Origin: Pseudomonas sp. Root562
GTDB taxonomy: Bacteria > Pseudomonadota > Gammaproteobacteria > Pseudomonadales > Pseudomonadaceae
DNA length: 41,378 nt
Direction: 5' to 3'
Assembly: GCF_001427125.1 (NCBI RefSeq)
Contig: NZ_LMGK01000025.1
Coordinates: forward strand, 443,422-484,799
The notes below the pieces were generated by a model. It was given only the letters and a program-made list of their open reading frames with translations, was not told the DNA's origin and ran no database searches. The translations under genes were made by a program, and so were the position numbers. Positions 8,204 through 17,840 of this stretch are shown one piece after another (positions within the stretch are counted from its first letter, which is position 1; each line of letters opens with the position of its first letter).

Positions 8204-8954
8204 GTTCCTTCTCCTGTTACCGCCTTCCCGAAAAAGACTTTCGGCAGAACCAGCTACGCGCTACAACAACTGACTAACACTTCATGAGCCATGCTCATTC
8301 GTACTAACGCTCAATAAAAAACTGCAGTTGCGCCCGACTTCCTGAATTACGCTGCGACTAACGCCCTGTCGGAAAGTGCCGTAAGAATCTAAGAAAATTG
8401 AACTACGTCACACTTTTCAGGAGCGATCCGAGCACGTGCGAAAGGAAACACCCATGTAATACACAGTGTCAAGCCGGTATTTTTTGCCAAGGGACTACTC
8501 GCCGAAATGCTGGCACGACAATCTCGCTTCAGAATCGCTTATTCATTGGACACGGCAAAGCGTCAAACTAATCACATCAGCTGAACCGCTTCACCTTTTT
8601 TAAAATATTTTCGATTAAAAATTGGATCCACAACCCCTCTGAAACCATTGAATTGACTGGCTTTCGGAACTGTCTGACAGACACATCCAGCAAATAGTGG
8701 CAAGAAGGCATCATTGCGGTGTGTAACAAAAACGAGAAAAAATCCGCCGCCGAATGAACTTTTCGATACGACGTGTTGCCATACACGGCGTTACTGGCAA
8801 CTCAATATCCATATGCCAGCATCACACTCCCGGTTGGTTCCGGCAGTGTGTTTTTTTGATGACCGACATCAGCAATTACCTCTCGTGGACGGATGTCCAT
8901 GGGAAATCAAACCACTCGACATGCACCGGTTTTTTTAAGCCAGGGAGGCGTGGA
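8204..8954. other. Divergent non-coding region between effector and structural T6SS operons
   Basis: 751 bp without a convincing gene; short frames here lack ribosome sites and family features. It must hold the divergent promoters for the minus-strand effector operon and the plus-strand structural operon. A small inverted repeat, ATGAGC-cat-GCTCAT, lies at 8284-8298. I found no clean sigma-54 element with GG-N10-GC spacing on either strand, although TGGCACG at 8511-8517 matches its upstream half. No -10/-35 pair is convincing enough to annotate. Confidence 0.6.
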
Positions 8955-9728
8955 GTGTTCAAGGACGATGTACCGATGACTCAAGCGTTTTTTGATGTTG
9001 AAGCATTGATCAAGCTGCGAAGCCAGACCCGGGCCATTTCCGATGCGCTGAAGGCGCAGGCCGCGGATTATCTGGCGACCCTGGCTTTGCTGATTCGTCC
9101 GCAGACGTTTTTCGGTGAGTACCTGCAGGGTGCGCAACGCAGCAGCGGGCGCGAGACCCAGCACCATTTCAAGGAGCTCAAGGAGCTCTACGACCGCATC
9201 GGCTCGGCCGCTCCGTTCCATCTGGTCAATGAGCTCGAAGTCCCCCTCAACCTGCTCAGTACCACCCCGCAATTGTTTGCGCTGGAGTACGACAAGGTGC
9301 TGAGCGCAAACGGTCAAAGCATTCGCATCACCAGCCCCGTGCGCTGGGTGGTCGGCTTCAGTTCGTTCGACCTGGCCCGTTTCCGCGCCATCATCAAAGA
9401 CCCCAATCGCAGCAGCGCCGAGTTGTACCGCTTCGTGGTGCATTACCTGGTGCTGTTCTACTGCCTGAGCAAGTCGCCCGGCATCAGCCGCCTGCTCGAA
9501 GGCTTGCGCTTTCCCGTCACGTTCGAACGCTTGAAGGAATTCGGCGACCTGCCCTTCTGCGTGATCAGCTCGCCGGTTCGCTCGCAGTTGCCCGACGAGG
9601 CCGTGATCCGCAGCAGCACCCAGATCGCCGGCAACACCAGCTTCGAAGAGTTGGTGGGCTTTGAAAACATCATGGACATGAACGATGAAATCCGTCAGCG
9701 CCTGCTGCTGACGATCGAAGGAATGTAA
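8955..9728 (+). CDS. Conserved-looking T6SS-operon protein of unknown function
   Basis: 257-aa soluble protein, first gene of the structural T6SS operon, 68 bp before tssB. I do not recognise the family; it is not TssA, which lies at the other end of the locus. It is mixed alpha/beta without signal peptide or membrane segment, with motifs such as TFFGEYLQGAQ, HHFKELKELYDRI and RWVVGFSSFDLARFR. The GTG start at 8955 was chosen because AGGGAGG sits 6 nt upstream. The in-frame ATG at 8976 has no good ribosome site, and a more distal ATG at 8754 would add a residue string with no protein-like character. The position suggests a sheath or baseplate accessory, but this is unproven. Confidence 0.85.
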   Translation: MFKDDVPMTQAFFDVEALIKLRSQTRAISDALKAQAADYLATLALLIRPQTFFGEYLQGAQRSSGRETQHHFKELKELYDRIGSAAPFHLVNELEVPLNLLSTTPQLFALEYDKVLSANGQSIRITSPVRWVVGFSSFDLARFRAIIKDPNRSSAELYRFVVHYLVLFYCLSKSPGISRLLEGLRFPVTFERLKEFGDLPFCVISSPVRSQLPDEAVIRSSTQIAGNTSFEELVGFENIMDMNDEIRQRLLLTIEGM

Positions 9729-9796
9729 CGCGCTCGGCCACCCATTGAACCGACACGCACACGACTTGCAGCGAATTGTTCGCACAGGAGATCACG

Positions 9797-10330
9797 ATGG
9801 CGAAGAAGGAAAGTACCCAGCACAAACTCGACCGCGTCCGCGCGCCTCGGGTCCATATCACCTATGACGTGGATATCGGTGACGCTCAGGAAAAGAAAGA
9901 GCTGCCCTTTGTCGTCGGTGTGCTGGGCGATTTCTCCGGCAACCCGCTGGAGCCGCTGCCGAAACTCAAGGACCGCAAGTTCATTTTCATCGACCGCGAC
10001 AATTTCAACGGTGTGCTCAAGGGCATCAAGCCGCGCCTGACCTACCGCGTCGACAACACGCTGGCGAAAAACGGTACACAACTGGGCGTCGAGCTCAACT
10101 TCAACGCCCTTGAAGATTTCGAACCGCAGAACGTGGTCAAGCAGGTCGAGCCGCTGCGCAAGCTGCTGGACGTGCGCAACAAGCTGGCGGACCTGCGCAA
10201 CAAGATGGGCGGTAACGACAAGCTCGAAGAGCTGTTGATGGACGTGCTGCAGAACACCGAGAAGTTGAAAACCCTGGGCAAGGAATTCGGTCGCGAAGCC
10301 GCCGTTCCAGCCACCGACGGCAAAGCGTAG
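9797..10330 (+). CDS. tssB: TssB, small T6SS sheath subunit (VipA family)
   Basis: 177 aa. TssB pairs with TssC to build the contractile sheath around the Hcp tube. It shows the family signature regions HITYDVDIGD near residue 17, LPFVVGVLGDFSG near 36, the IDRDNFNGVLKGIKPRLTYRV block, and a C-terminal helical region (EPLRKLLDVRNKLADL). Length is typical. ATG at 9797 is preceded by CAGGAG; an in-frame ATG at 9776 lacks one. tssC starts 10 bp after the stop. Confidence 0.97.
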   Translation: MAKKESTQHKLDRVRAPRVHITYDVDIGDAQEKKELPFVVGVLGDFSGNPLEPLPKLKDRKFIFIDRDNFNGVLKGIKPRLTYRVDNTLAKNGTQLGVELNFNALEDFEPQNVVKQVEPLRKLLDVRNKLADLRNKMGGNDKLEELLMDVLQNTEKLKTLGKEFGREAAVPATDGKA

Positions 10331-10340
10331 GAGCCTGACG

Positions 10341-11843
10341 ATGAACGACAAGCAAACCGTGACTCAACAGGACAGCGAACTGGTTGAAGTGGAAAACTTC
10401 ACCGCGCAATCCTCGCTGCTCGACAGCATCATTTCGCAAAGCCGCGTGGCCCGCTCCGAGACCGAGCGCACCCGAACCCGCGACCTGATTGGCGAGTTGG
10501 TCAACCAGATCCTTGAAGGCGAAATGACGCCGAGCAAGGACCTGATCGCCGTGCTCGATGCGCGTATCGCCGAGATCGACGCGATGCTTTCCGAGCAGAT
10601 GAACGAGATCATGCACGCGAGTGAATTCCAGCAGCTGGAAGCGTCCTGGCGCGGCCTGAAGTATCAGGTCGACCAGACCGAAACCAGCACCACGCTGAAG
10701 ATTCACTTGCTCAACGCGTCGAAGAAAGACCTGGTGCGCGATCTCAAGGCCGCTTCCGAATTCGACCAGAGCGCGCTGTTCAAGAAGATCTACGAAGAAG
10801 AGTACGGCACCTTCGGTGGTGCACCGTTCGGCATGCTGCTGGGTGACTACGAGTTCAACCGCAGCCCGGAAGACATGTACCTGCTCGAAGAGATTTCCCA
10901 CGTCGCCGCAGCCGCCCACGCGCCTTTCATCTCGGCAGCCTCGCCTGAGCTGTTCGGCTGGGATTCGTTTACCGACATGTCCGGCCCACGGGATCTGGCG
11001 AAGATTTTCGACACCGTCGAATACGCCAAGTGGAAGTCGTTCCGCGCCTCCGAAGACTCGCGCTATGTCGGCCTGACCCTGCCCCACGTGCTCGGTCGCC
11101 TGCCGTATGGCCCGGATACCACTCCGGTCGAGGAATTCAACTTCGTCGAAAGCGTCGACGGACGCGACCACAACAAGTACCTGTGGATGAACGCCGCCTA
11201 CGCACTGGGCACTCGGGTCACCGATGCGTTCTCCCGTTACGGCTGGTGCGTGGCAATTCGTGGTGTCGAGGGTGGTGGTCTGGTTGAAGGTTTGCCGACC
11301 CACACATTCAAGACCGATGACGGTGAAATCGCCCTCAAGTGCCCCACCGAGATCGCCATCACCGACCGCCGCGAGAAAGAGCTGTCGGACCTCGGTTTCA
11401 TTCCGCTGGTGCACTGCAAAGGCACCGACTACGCCGCGTTCTTCGGCACCCAGTCGGCGCAGAAACAGAAGCAGTACAACACCGATATCGCCAACGCCAA
11501 CGCCCGGCTTTCCGCGCAATTGCAGTACATCTTCGCCACTTCGCGCATCGCGCATTACATGAAGGCGATCATGCGCGACAAGATCGGCAGCTTCGCCTCG
11601 CGCAAGGACGTCGAACTGTTCCTCAACAAGTGGCTTTCCAGCTACGTGTTGCTGGACGACACCGCGAGCCAGGAAGCCAAGGCCAAGTTCCCGTTGCGCG
11701 AAGCGCGTGCCGAAGTGTTCGAGGTGCCGGGCAAGCCGGGCGTCTACAAGGCTGTGACGTACCTGCGCCCGCACTATCAACTGGACGAACTGACTGCATC
11801 GTTGCGTCTGGTTGCTGAATTGCCGCAATCGACCCGCGGCTGA
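10341..11843 (+). CDS. tssC: TssC, large T6SS sheath subunit (VipB family)
   Basis: 500 aa, the usual length. Recognised by QLEASWRGLKYQVDQTETSTTLKIHLLNASKKDL, the GTFGGAPFGMLLGDYEF block, and VEGGGLVEGLPTHTF, with a C-terminal sheath-handshake region (FEVPGKPGVYKAVTYLRPHYQLDELTASLRLVAELP). It forms the core of the contractile sheath in the cytoplasm and is disassembled by ClpV. RBS GTAGGAG lies about 8 nt upstream. It sits between tssB and tssE in the standard order. Confidence 0.98.
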   Translation: MNDKQTVTQQDSELVEVENFTAQSSLLDSIISQSRVARSETERTRTRDLIGELVNQILEGEMTPSKDLIAVLDARIAEIDAMLSEQMNEIMHASEFQQLEASWRGLKYQVDQTETSTTLKIHLLNASKKDLVRDLKAASEFDQSALFKKIYEEEYGTFGGAPFGMLLGDYEFNRSPEDMYLLEEISHVAAAAHAPFISAASPELFGWDSFTDMSGPRDLAKIFDTVEYAKWKSFRASEDSRYVGLTLPHVLGRLPYGPDTTPVEEFNFVESVDGRDHNKYLWMNAAYALGTRVTDAFSRYGWCVAIRGVEGGGLVEGLPTHTFKTDDGEIALKCPTEIAITDRREKELSDLGFIPLVHCKGTDYAAFFGTQSAQKQKQYNTDIANANARLSAQLQYIFATSRIAHYMKAIMRDKIGSFASRKDVELFLNKWLSSYVLLDDTASQEAKAKFPLREARAEVFEVPGKPGVYKAVTYLRPHYQLDELTASLRLVAELPQSTRG

Positions 11844-11868
11844 TCGAACACTTTGCCAGGAAGGCGAT

Positions 11869-12351
11869 ATGACGAGTCAACACAAGCTGTTGCCATCACT
11901 GCTGGACCGATTGCTGGACGATCGTCCGCATCAGTCCATCGAAGCGTCATCGCAACGCTTGTGTTCGCTGGCCGATTACAAGGCCAGCATCGTTCGCGAC
12001 CTGGAGATTCTGGTCAACACTCGCCAGTCCCTGGTCGCCAGCGAGCTGGACGGTTTCGTCAATCTGGGCGGCACCATCCTCGACTACGGCATGCCGGACT
12101 TCACCAGTCGCAGCGTGCTTGATCCGAAAGATCGCCTGTTGATCCAGCGGCAGCTGGAGAAGGCGATCACGGTCGGCGACCGGCGCTTTCGCAGCGTAAA
12201 AGTCCAGTTGCTCGCACAACAGACCGGCCAACGCATGCTGACCTTTCGCGTGGACGCGGTCCTGCGCCTGCAAGACATCACCCGTCAGGTGTCCTTCGAC
12301 GCGGTGCTGCAGGTCAACACCCAGGAATACAAAGTGCAGAACCTCAACTGA
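11869..12351 (+). CDS. tssE: TssE, gp25-like baseplate protein
   Basis: 160 aa, homologous to phage T4 gp25, a baseplate wedge component that nucleates sheath assembly. Visible features are SLLDRLLDD near the N-terminus, SIVRDLEILVNTRQ, LGGTILDYGMPDFTS, and a C-terminal strand region (VSFDAVLQVNTQEYKVQNLN). The ATG at 11869 follows AGGAAGG; in-frame upstream residues lie inside the tssC end. Its TGA shares its last base with the tssF ATG. Confidence 0.95.
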   Translation: MTSQHKLLPSLLDRLLDDRPHQSIEASSQRLCSLADYKASIVRDLEILVNTRQSLVASELDGFVNLGGTILDYGMPDFTSRSVLDPKDRLLIQRQLEKAITVGDRRFRSVKVQLLAQQTGQRMLTFRVDAVLRLQDITRQVSFDAVLQVNTQEYKVQNLN

Positions 12352-14183
12352 TGCTCGACGATCTGCTGCCCTATTACGAAAAGGAACTGTCGCACCTGCG
12401 CTTTTTGGGCCAGGAGTTTGCGAGCCAGTATCCGAAAATCGCTTCGCGGTTGCTCATCGAGGGCGATAACTGCGAAGACCCGCACACCGAGCGCTTGATC
12501 GAAGCGTTCTCGTTTCTCTCTGCGCGGGTGCACAAAAAACTCGACGATGAGCTGCCGGAAATCGTCGAATCGTTTCTCGAAGTGCTGTACCCGCATTACC
12601 TGCGCCCTACCCCGTCGATGTCGATCGTCGAGTTCAACCTGGGCAAACAGGAAAAGGTCACCGAAGCGTTCCGTGTGCCCCGGCATACCGAGCTCAGTGC
12701 CAACCCGATCGATGGCGTGGTGTGTAAATTCCGCACCTGCTACCCGGTCGAGCTGTGGCCAATAGCCGTGCAGCAGGCGTCGTTCATCGAGATGGAGCGC
12801 TCGGCATTCAACGGCCACAGCGCCGACCTGGTCGCCCGCTTGCGCATCGGCCTGACAGCGACCTCCGATGTGATGTTCGGCAAGATGGAACTCGACAGCC
12901 TGCGGTTTTTCCTCGACGGCGAAAGCACGTTGATGCTGCAACTGTACGAGCTGCTGTTCAACAACCTGGCCAAGGCCACGTTGAGCTTCGAGGATCAGGG
13001 GCGCAGCCGCGAGGTGGTCTTGCCGGCCAACGCGCTGAAAGCTGTCGGTTACGGTCTGGACGAAGGGTTGGTGGATTACTCGGAGCGCTCGTTCCTCGGT
13101 TATCGCTTGCTGCACGAATACTTCACCTTCCCCGACAAGTTCATGTTCTTCGACCTGTCTGGGTTCGCGCGCATTCTGGCGGGCAAGGAGATCGAGAAAG
13201 TCGAGGTCAACTTCTACTTTTCCGACTACGACCTCAGCGATCGCCTGGCGCGTCTGACGCAAAATATCGGGCGCAATAACTTCAAGCTCAACTGCACGCC
13301 GATCATCAACCTGTTTCGCCAGCAGGCCGAGCCAATCAAGTTGACCCACGCTCAGCACGAGTACGCGGTGACGCCGGATGTGCGCCTGCAAAGCTCGGCC
13401 GAAGTGGTGTCGATTGATCGCGTACGGCGCGTGCGCAAGGTCGGCGGTATCGATCAGGTTGGCACTTGCCATCCGTTTTTCGAACCCCGTGGCGATCAAG
13501 GTCCCGGCCAAAGTTTCTGGATTGCCCGGCGCCGCGCGGTGCAGTCCGGCCAGCGCGATGGCTCGAACGTGTTTATCCGGGTGGTGGATCGCGAATTGGG
13601 TTTGCTGGAGGCCAATAACGATACGTTGAGCATCCGCCTGACCTGCAGCAACCGCGACTTGCCCCTGATGCTGCCTTTCGGTGGCGAGCGCGGCGATTTC
13701 AATATCCCCGGCAACTCGGTGATCAAGGACATCCGCTGCCTGCGCAAACCCACCGCCACTGCCCGTGTACCGCTGGGCAACGGGGTGATCTGGCGACTGA
13801 TTTCGCACCTGTCGCTGAACCACATGTCACTGGTGTCCCGTGGCCGCGAAGTGCTGCTGGAGCTGCTGTCGCTCTACAACTACCGCAACGTGTCGGCGAT
13901 CCGCAAACAGATCAACGGCATCGTCTCGGTGAGCAGCGAACCGGTCGTTGCACGCATCGGTCACCCACGGCCGAACTTCGTGCGCGGTGTCGGTATCACC
14001 CTCAATTTCGATGAAAGCCAATACACCGGCAGCGGTGTGTTTTTGTTCGGCATGGTGCTCGACCACTTCTTTGGTCAGTACTGCTCCATGAACAGTTTTA
14101 CCCAATTAACCCTTCGCACCTTGCAGCGCGAAAAGAGAGTCGTCCAATGGCCACCGCGAACCGGCGATCAACCTCTGGTCTGA
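12351..14183 (+). CDS. tssF: TssF baseplate protein
   Basis: 610 aa, the usual TssF (VasA/ImpG) length. It begins with the family hallmark MLDDLLPYYEKELSHLR followed by GQEFASQYPKIASRL, and has LEVLYPHYLRPTPSMSIVEF further in. TssF works with TssG, TssE and TssK in the baseplate wedge. Translation starts within the tssE stop (TGATG), and the 3' end overlaps tssG by 37 bases, so the three genes are probably coupled. Confidence 0.97.
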   Translation: MLDDLLPYYEKELSHLRFLGQEFASQYPKIASRLLIEGDNCEDPHTERLIEAFSFLSARVHKKLDDELPEIVESFLEVLYPHYLRPTPSMSIVEFNLGKQEKVTEAFRVPRHTELSANPIDGVVCKFRTCYPVELWPIAVQQASFIEMERSAFNGHSADLVARLRIGLTATSDVMFGKMELDSLRFFLDGESTLMLQLYELLFNNLAKATLSFEDQGRSREVVLPANALKAVGYGLDEGLVDYSERSFLGYRLLHEYFTFPDKFMFFDLSGFARILAGKEIEKVEVNFYFSDYDLSDRLARLTQNIGRNNFKLNCTPIINLFRQQAEPIKLTHAQHEYAVTPDVRLQSSAEVVSIDRVRRVRKVGGIDQVGTCHPFFEPRGDQGPGQSFWIARRRAVQSGQRDGSNVFIRVVDRELGLLEANNDTLSIRLTCSNRDLPLMLPFGGERGDFNIPGNSVIKDIRCLRKPTATARVPLGNGVIWRLISHLSLNHMSLVSRGREVLLELLSLYNYRNVSAIRKQINGIVSVSSEPVVARIGHPRPNFVRGVGITLNFDESQYTGSGVFLFGMVLDHFFGQYCSMNSFTQLTLRTLQREKRVVQWPPRTGDQPLV

Positions 14184-15217
14184 TTGACCAGGCACGGGCT
14201 GAGCCGCACCGATTCGAGTTTTTCCAATTGGTGCGCTTGCTTCGCCTGCATTACAGCAGAACCGGGCGCATGGACCTGCAAACCCGTCCGCACGAAGACC
14301 CTTTGCGTTTTCGCTCGCAGCTGTCGCTCAACTTCCCGGCCAGTGAAGTCAGCGACTTGCAGTTTGAGCGCGAAGGCAAGGTGTCCGTGGCTGGCCTGCC
14401 GCTGTCCGAGGTGCAAGTCACCTTCATGGGACTGGTGGGGCCGTCGGGTGTGTTGCCGCGCCCATACACCGAGCTGTTGATCGAGCGACACATCCAGTAT
14501 CGGGATGATGCAGCGCACGCCTTCCTCGACATCTTTTCGCACCGCATGACCACGCTGTTTTACGAGGCCTGGCAAAAGTACAAGTTTTACATCGAGTACG
14601 AACGCAACGGCAGCTCGGATTTCGACCGCTATCTGCTCAACCTGGTGGGCTTCGGCCCGGAGGCGCAGAAACAGAAATTCGACAAACAAGGCTCGCCCCT
14701 GCGCCGCGAACTGTTCAGCTATTTCTCCGGCCTGTTCGCCCAGAAACCACGCAATGCGTTGAACCTGGAAGTGATGCTCAGCTTCTATTTTTCGCTGCCG
14801 TTCAAGGTCAAGCCGTTCGCCGGTCGCTGGCTGAAGCTCGATGCCAGCCAATGCACGCAACTGGGCCGCAAGAACGCCGTGCTAGGGCAAAGCGCGGTCG
14901 CCGGTAACCGGGTCTGGGATTACCAGTCGTGCGTGCGCATCGAAACCGCACCACTGGAACTGGCCGACTATCAACGCTTGCAGCCAGGCGCCGTCGACTA
15001 CCAGAAATTGCTCGAACTGGTGCGTTTCTATGTCGGTGCGGAACTCGACTTCCAACTGGCGCCCAAGCTCAAGACCCAAGCCGTACCCGTCGCCCGCCTC
15101 GGTCGCCAGGGCAACGTCTCGCTGGGCCGGCTCGGCTGGCTCAAACGACCAGGCGTCGACGTGGAACCCTCCCGTTGCGCGCTCTTCCACATTCCTTTTG
15201 ATGGGGTCTCCCTGTGA
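14147..15217 (+). CDS. tssG: TssG baseplate protein
   Basis: 356 aa, TssG (VasB/ImpH) family. Recognised by HRFEFFQLVRLLRLHY, RFRSQLSLNFPASEVSDL, VTFMGLVGPSGVLPRPYTELL and the C-terminal FVGAELDFQLAPKL/LGRLGWL block. It forms the baseplate wedge with TssF. It begins 37 bases before the tssF stop and its own stop overlaps the GTG start of clpV, so the gene is embedded in a tightly coupled run. Confidence 0.96.
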   Translation: MATANRRSTSGLIDQARAEPHRFEFFQLVRLLRLHYSRTGRMDLQTRPHEDPLRFRSQLSLNFPASEVSDLQFEREGKVSVAGLPLSEVQVTFMGLVGPSGVLPRPYTELLIERHIQYRDDAAHAFLDIFSHRMTTLFYEAWQKYKFYIEYERNGSSDFDRYLLNLVGFGPEAQKQKFDKQGSPLRRELFSYFSGLFAQKPRNALNLEVMLSFYFSLPFKVKPFAGRWLKLDASQCTQLGRKNAVLGQSAVAGNRVWDYQSCVRIETAPLELADYQRLQPGAVDYQKLLELVRFYVGAELDFQLAPKLKTQAVPVARLGRQGNVSLGRLGWLKRPGVDVEPSRCALFHIPFDGVSL

Positions 15218-17817
15218 ACCTGAAGTCCCTGTTCGCCAAGCTGAACGACACCAGCCGCACCGCCACCGAAAGCGCCGCAGCGCTTTGTCTGTCGGAACAC
15301 CACTACGACGTTGAAGTCGAGCATCTGTTGTTGCAGTTGCTCGACAGCAGCGATAACGACCTGCCGGCGATCCTGCGTCATTACGATGTGGTGCCCGAGC
15401 GCTTGCAGGCGCAATTGGTGACGGCACTGGGGACTTTCAAAAAAGGCAATTCTCGCACCCCGGCACTGTCCCCGCACCTGACTCGCATGATCGAGCAGGC
15501 GTGGGTCCTGGCGTCCATCGAGTTCGGCCAGGCACAGATCCGCACCGGTCATCTGCTGCAGGCCTTGCTCGATGACGACGAGCTGCGCCGGGTGGTGATC
15601 GCGGGTGCGGCCGAGCTGGAGAAGATCAACGCCGACGATCTGCGCGTGAATCTCAACGCGTTGGTAGAAGGCAGCGCCGAGTCGCAACAGGCCAAACCAC
15701 TGGACACCACTGGCGGTGTGAGCAGCAGCCCGGTTAAAGGCAACGGCAAGACGCCGGCCCTCGATCAGTACACCATCAATCTCACGCAAAGCGCTCGCGA
15801 AGGCCGGATCGACCCGGTGCTGGGCCGGGAGTTCGAAGTGCGGCAGATGGTCGACATCCTGACCCGCCGCCGCCAGAACAATCCGATCCTGACCGGTGAA
15901 GCCGGCGTCGGCAAAACCGCCGTGGTCGAAGGCCTGGCGCTGCGCATCATTCAAGGTGACGTGCCGTCGGTACTCAAAGGCGTTGCCATCCACACCCTCG
16001 ACCTGGGCTTGTTGCAGGCCGGAGCCGGCGTGAAAGGCGAGTTCGAAAACCGCCTCAAGTCGGTCATCGAAGAAACCAAGCGCAGCCTGCATCCGATCAT
16101 TCTGTTCATCGACGAAGCCCACACCCTGATCGGTTCGGGCGGTCAGGCCGGGCAGAACGATGCCGCCAACCTGCTCAAGCCAGCCCTGGCTCGCGGCGAA
16201 CTGCGCACCATCGCGGCGACCACCTGGGCCGAGTACAAGAAGTACTTCGAGAAGGATGCCGCCCTCGCCCGCCGTTTCCAGGTGGTGAAGGTCGAAGAGC
16301 CGGACGAAGACAAGGCGATCCACATGCTGCGCGGCTTGCTGGCGAAGATGCAGGAGCACCACAACGTCACGGTGATGGACGAAGCACTGGTGCAGGCCGT
16401 GCGCCTGTCCAATCGCTACATCACCGGGCGCCAGTTGCCGGACAAAGCCGTCAGTGTGCTGGACACCGCTTGCGCACGGGTTGCCTTGGGGCAATCGGCG
16501 CAGCCGGGACCGCTGGAAGACTGCAAGCGTCAGATCGACAACTTGCAGGCGGAAATTTCGGTCCTGGAGCAGGAAGCCGCCAAAGGCAGCGACCACGCCC
16601 GACGCCTGACCGCCCTCAATGCCGAGTTGCAGAGTGAGCAGCAGACCCGCGACGCCCTCGAACAACAATGGCAACGCGAGCTGCAACTGGTGGAGCAACT
16701 CGGTGCCCTCAGCCACCCCGAGAATCAATCACCCGATGCCATTGAGATTGCCGCCGTACGCGCCGAACTGGCCAGCGTCCAGGGCGAGCAACCGCTGGTG
16801 CATGCCCTGGTGGATGGCGGCACGATCGGTGAAGTGATTTCCGGCTGGACCGGCATTCCCCTGGGCAAGATGCTGCGCGACGAAATCGAAACCGTGCAGC
16901 GCCTGCCTGCACTGCTGGCTGAGCGGGTACTCGGACAAGACCACGCGCTGCATGAAATCGGCAAGCGCATCAAGATTTCCCGCGCCCGCATGGAAGACCC
17001 GAACAAACCGATCGGCGTGTTCCTGTTGCTCGGCCCGAGCGGCGTCGGCAAGACCGAAACCGCAATGGCGCTGGCGGATACCTTGTACGGCGGTGAGCGT
17101 AACGTCATCACTATCAATATGTCCGAGTACCAGGAAGCCCACACGGTTTCCAGCCTCAAGGGCTCGCCGCCGGGTTATGTCGGTTATGGCGAGGGTGGTG
17201 TGTTGACCGAAGCCGTGCGGCGCAAGCCGTACAGCGTGGTGCTGCTCGATGAAGTGGAAAAGGCCCACCCGGACGTGCTCGAACTGTTTTTCCAGGTGTT
17301 CGACAAAGGCGTGCTGGATGACGGTGAGGGTCGCGAGATCAACTTCCGCAATACCGTGATCATCCTCACGTCCAACACCGGCACCGACCGCATCATGCAG
17401 TGGTGCCTCAATGCCCAGCCGCAACCGACGCCCGAAGCCATCGTCGAAGGGCTGCGTGACGAGCTGAATCAGGTATTCAAGCCAGCCTTCCTCGGCCGCC
17501 TGACCATCGTCCCGTACTACCCGGTCAAGGACGCGATTCTGGAGCGCATCGTCGCGCTCAAGCTGGAGCGCATTCGCCAGCGCTTCGAGCGCAATCATCA
17601 GGCCGTCCTGAGCTATGACGAGGCGCTGGTCAAAGCCATTGCCTCGCGCTGCACGGAAGTGGACAGCGGCGCCCGCAACATCGACAACATTTTGTCCAAG
17701 ACCCTGATGCCGGAACTCGCGCAGCGGGTACTGGAGCGCATGGCGCAGGACAAACCGATCCAGAGTTTGAACATCGAGTTGGGCAGCGACGGCGACTTCG
17801 CCTATCGCCTGTGCTGA
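15214..17817 (+). CDS. clpV: TssH/ClpV, sheath-recycling AAA+ ATPase
   Basis: 867 aa, a two-ring Clp/Hsp100 ATPase that dismantles contracted TssBC sheaths. The N-terminal Clp repeat domain (about 1-150) is followed by the first AAA+ module with Walker A GEAGVGKTA near residue 228 and Walker B LFIDEAH. A coiled middle domain (about 430-530) precedes the second module, Walker A GPSGVGKTE near 607 and Walker B VVLLDEVEKAH. Both ATPase sites look intact. The GTG start at 15214 overlaps the tssG stop (GTGA). The start gives the expected N-terminus MNLKSLFAKLN. Confidence 0.98.
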   Translation: MNLKSLFAKLNDTSRTATESAAALCLSEHHYDVEVEHLLLQLLDSSDNDLPAILRHYDVVPERLQAQLVTALGTFKKGNSRTPALSPHLTRMIEQAWVLASIEFGQAQIRTGHLLQALLDDDELRRVVIAGAAELEKINADDLRVNLNALVEGSAESQQAKPLDTTGGVSSSPVKGNGKTPALDQYTINLTQSAREGRIDPVLGREFEVRQMVDILTRRRQNNPILTGEAGVGKTAVVEGLALRIIQGDVPSVLKGVAIHTLDLGLLQAGAGVKGEFENRLKSVIEETKRSLHPIILFIDEAHTLIGSGGQAGQNDAANLLKPALARGELRTIAATTWAEYKKYFEKDAALARRFQVVKVEEPDEDKAIHMLRGLLAKMQEHHNVTVMDEALVQAVRLSNRYITGRQLPDKAVSVLDTACARVALGQSAQPGPLEDCKRQIDNLQAEISVLEQEAAKGSDHARRLTALNAELQSEQQTRDALEQQWQRELQLVEQLGALSHPENQSPDAIEIAAVRAELASVQGEQPLVHALVDGGTIGEVISGWTGIPLGKMLRDEIETVQRLPALLAERVLGQDHALHEIGKRIKISRARMEDPNKPIGVFLLLGPSGVGKTETAMALADTLYGGERNVITINMSEYQEAHTVSSLKGSPPGYVGYGEGGVLTEAVRRKPYSVVLLDEVEKAHPDVLELFFQVFDKGVLDDGEGREINFRNTVIILTSNTGTDRIMQWCLNAQPQPTPEAIVEGLRDELNQVFKPAFLGRLTIVPYYPVKDAILERIVALKLERIRQRFERNHQAVLSYDEALVKAIASRCTEVDSGARNIDNILSKTLMPELAQRVLERMAQDKPIQSLNIELGSDGDFAYRLC

Positions 17818-17840
17818 TCGAGCATTTACAGGTAGCGGTC

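Noticed and set aside
8511..8528. Possible sigma-54 promoter starting TGGCACG
   Set aside because: The GC of the downstream half lies 12 rather than 10 bases after GG, so spacing is wrong for this factor.
8577..8786. 69-aa open frame on the minus strand in the divergent region
   Set aside because: No ribosome site, no family features, atypical composition. The region is better explained as regulatory.
10137..11828. 563-aa open frame on the minus strand
   Set aside because: It lies opposite tssC and the end of tssB, which are certain genes. The translation is a low-complexity Arg/Val/Gln-rich shadow typical of GC-rich antisense frames.
12285..13823. 512-aa open frame on the minus strand
   Set aside because: Antisense shadow of tssF and the end of tssE, with no family motif and no ribosome site.
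15028..16728. 566-aa open frame on the minus strand
   Set aside because: Antisense shadow of tssG and clpV; a His/Gln-rich sequence without domain character.
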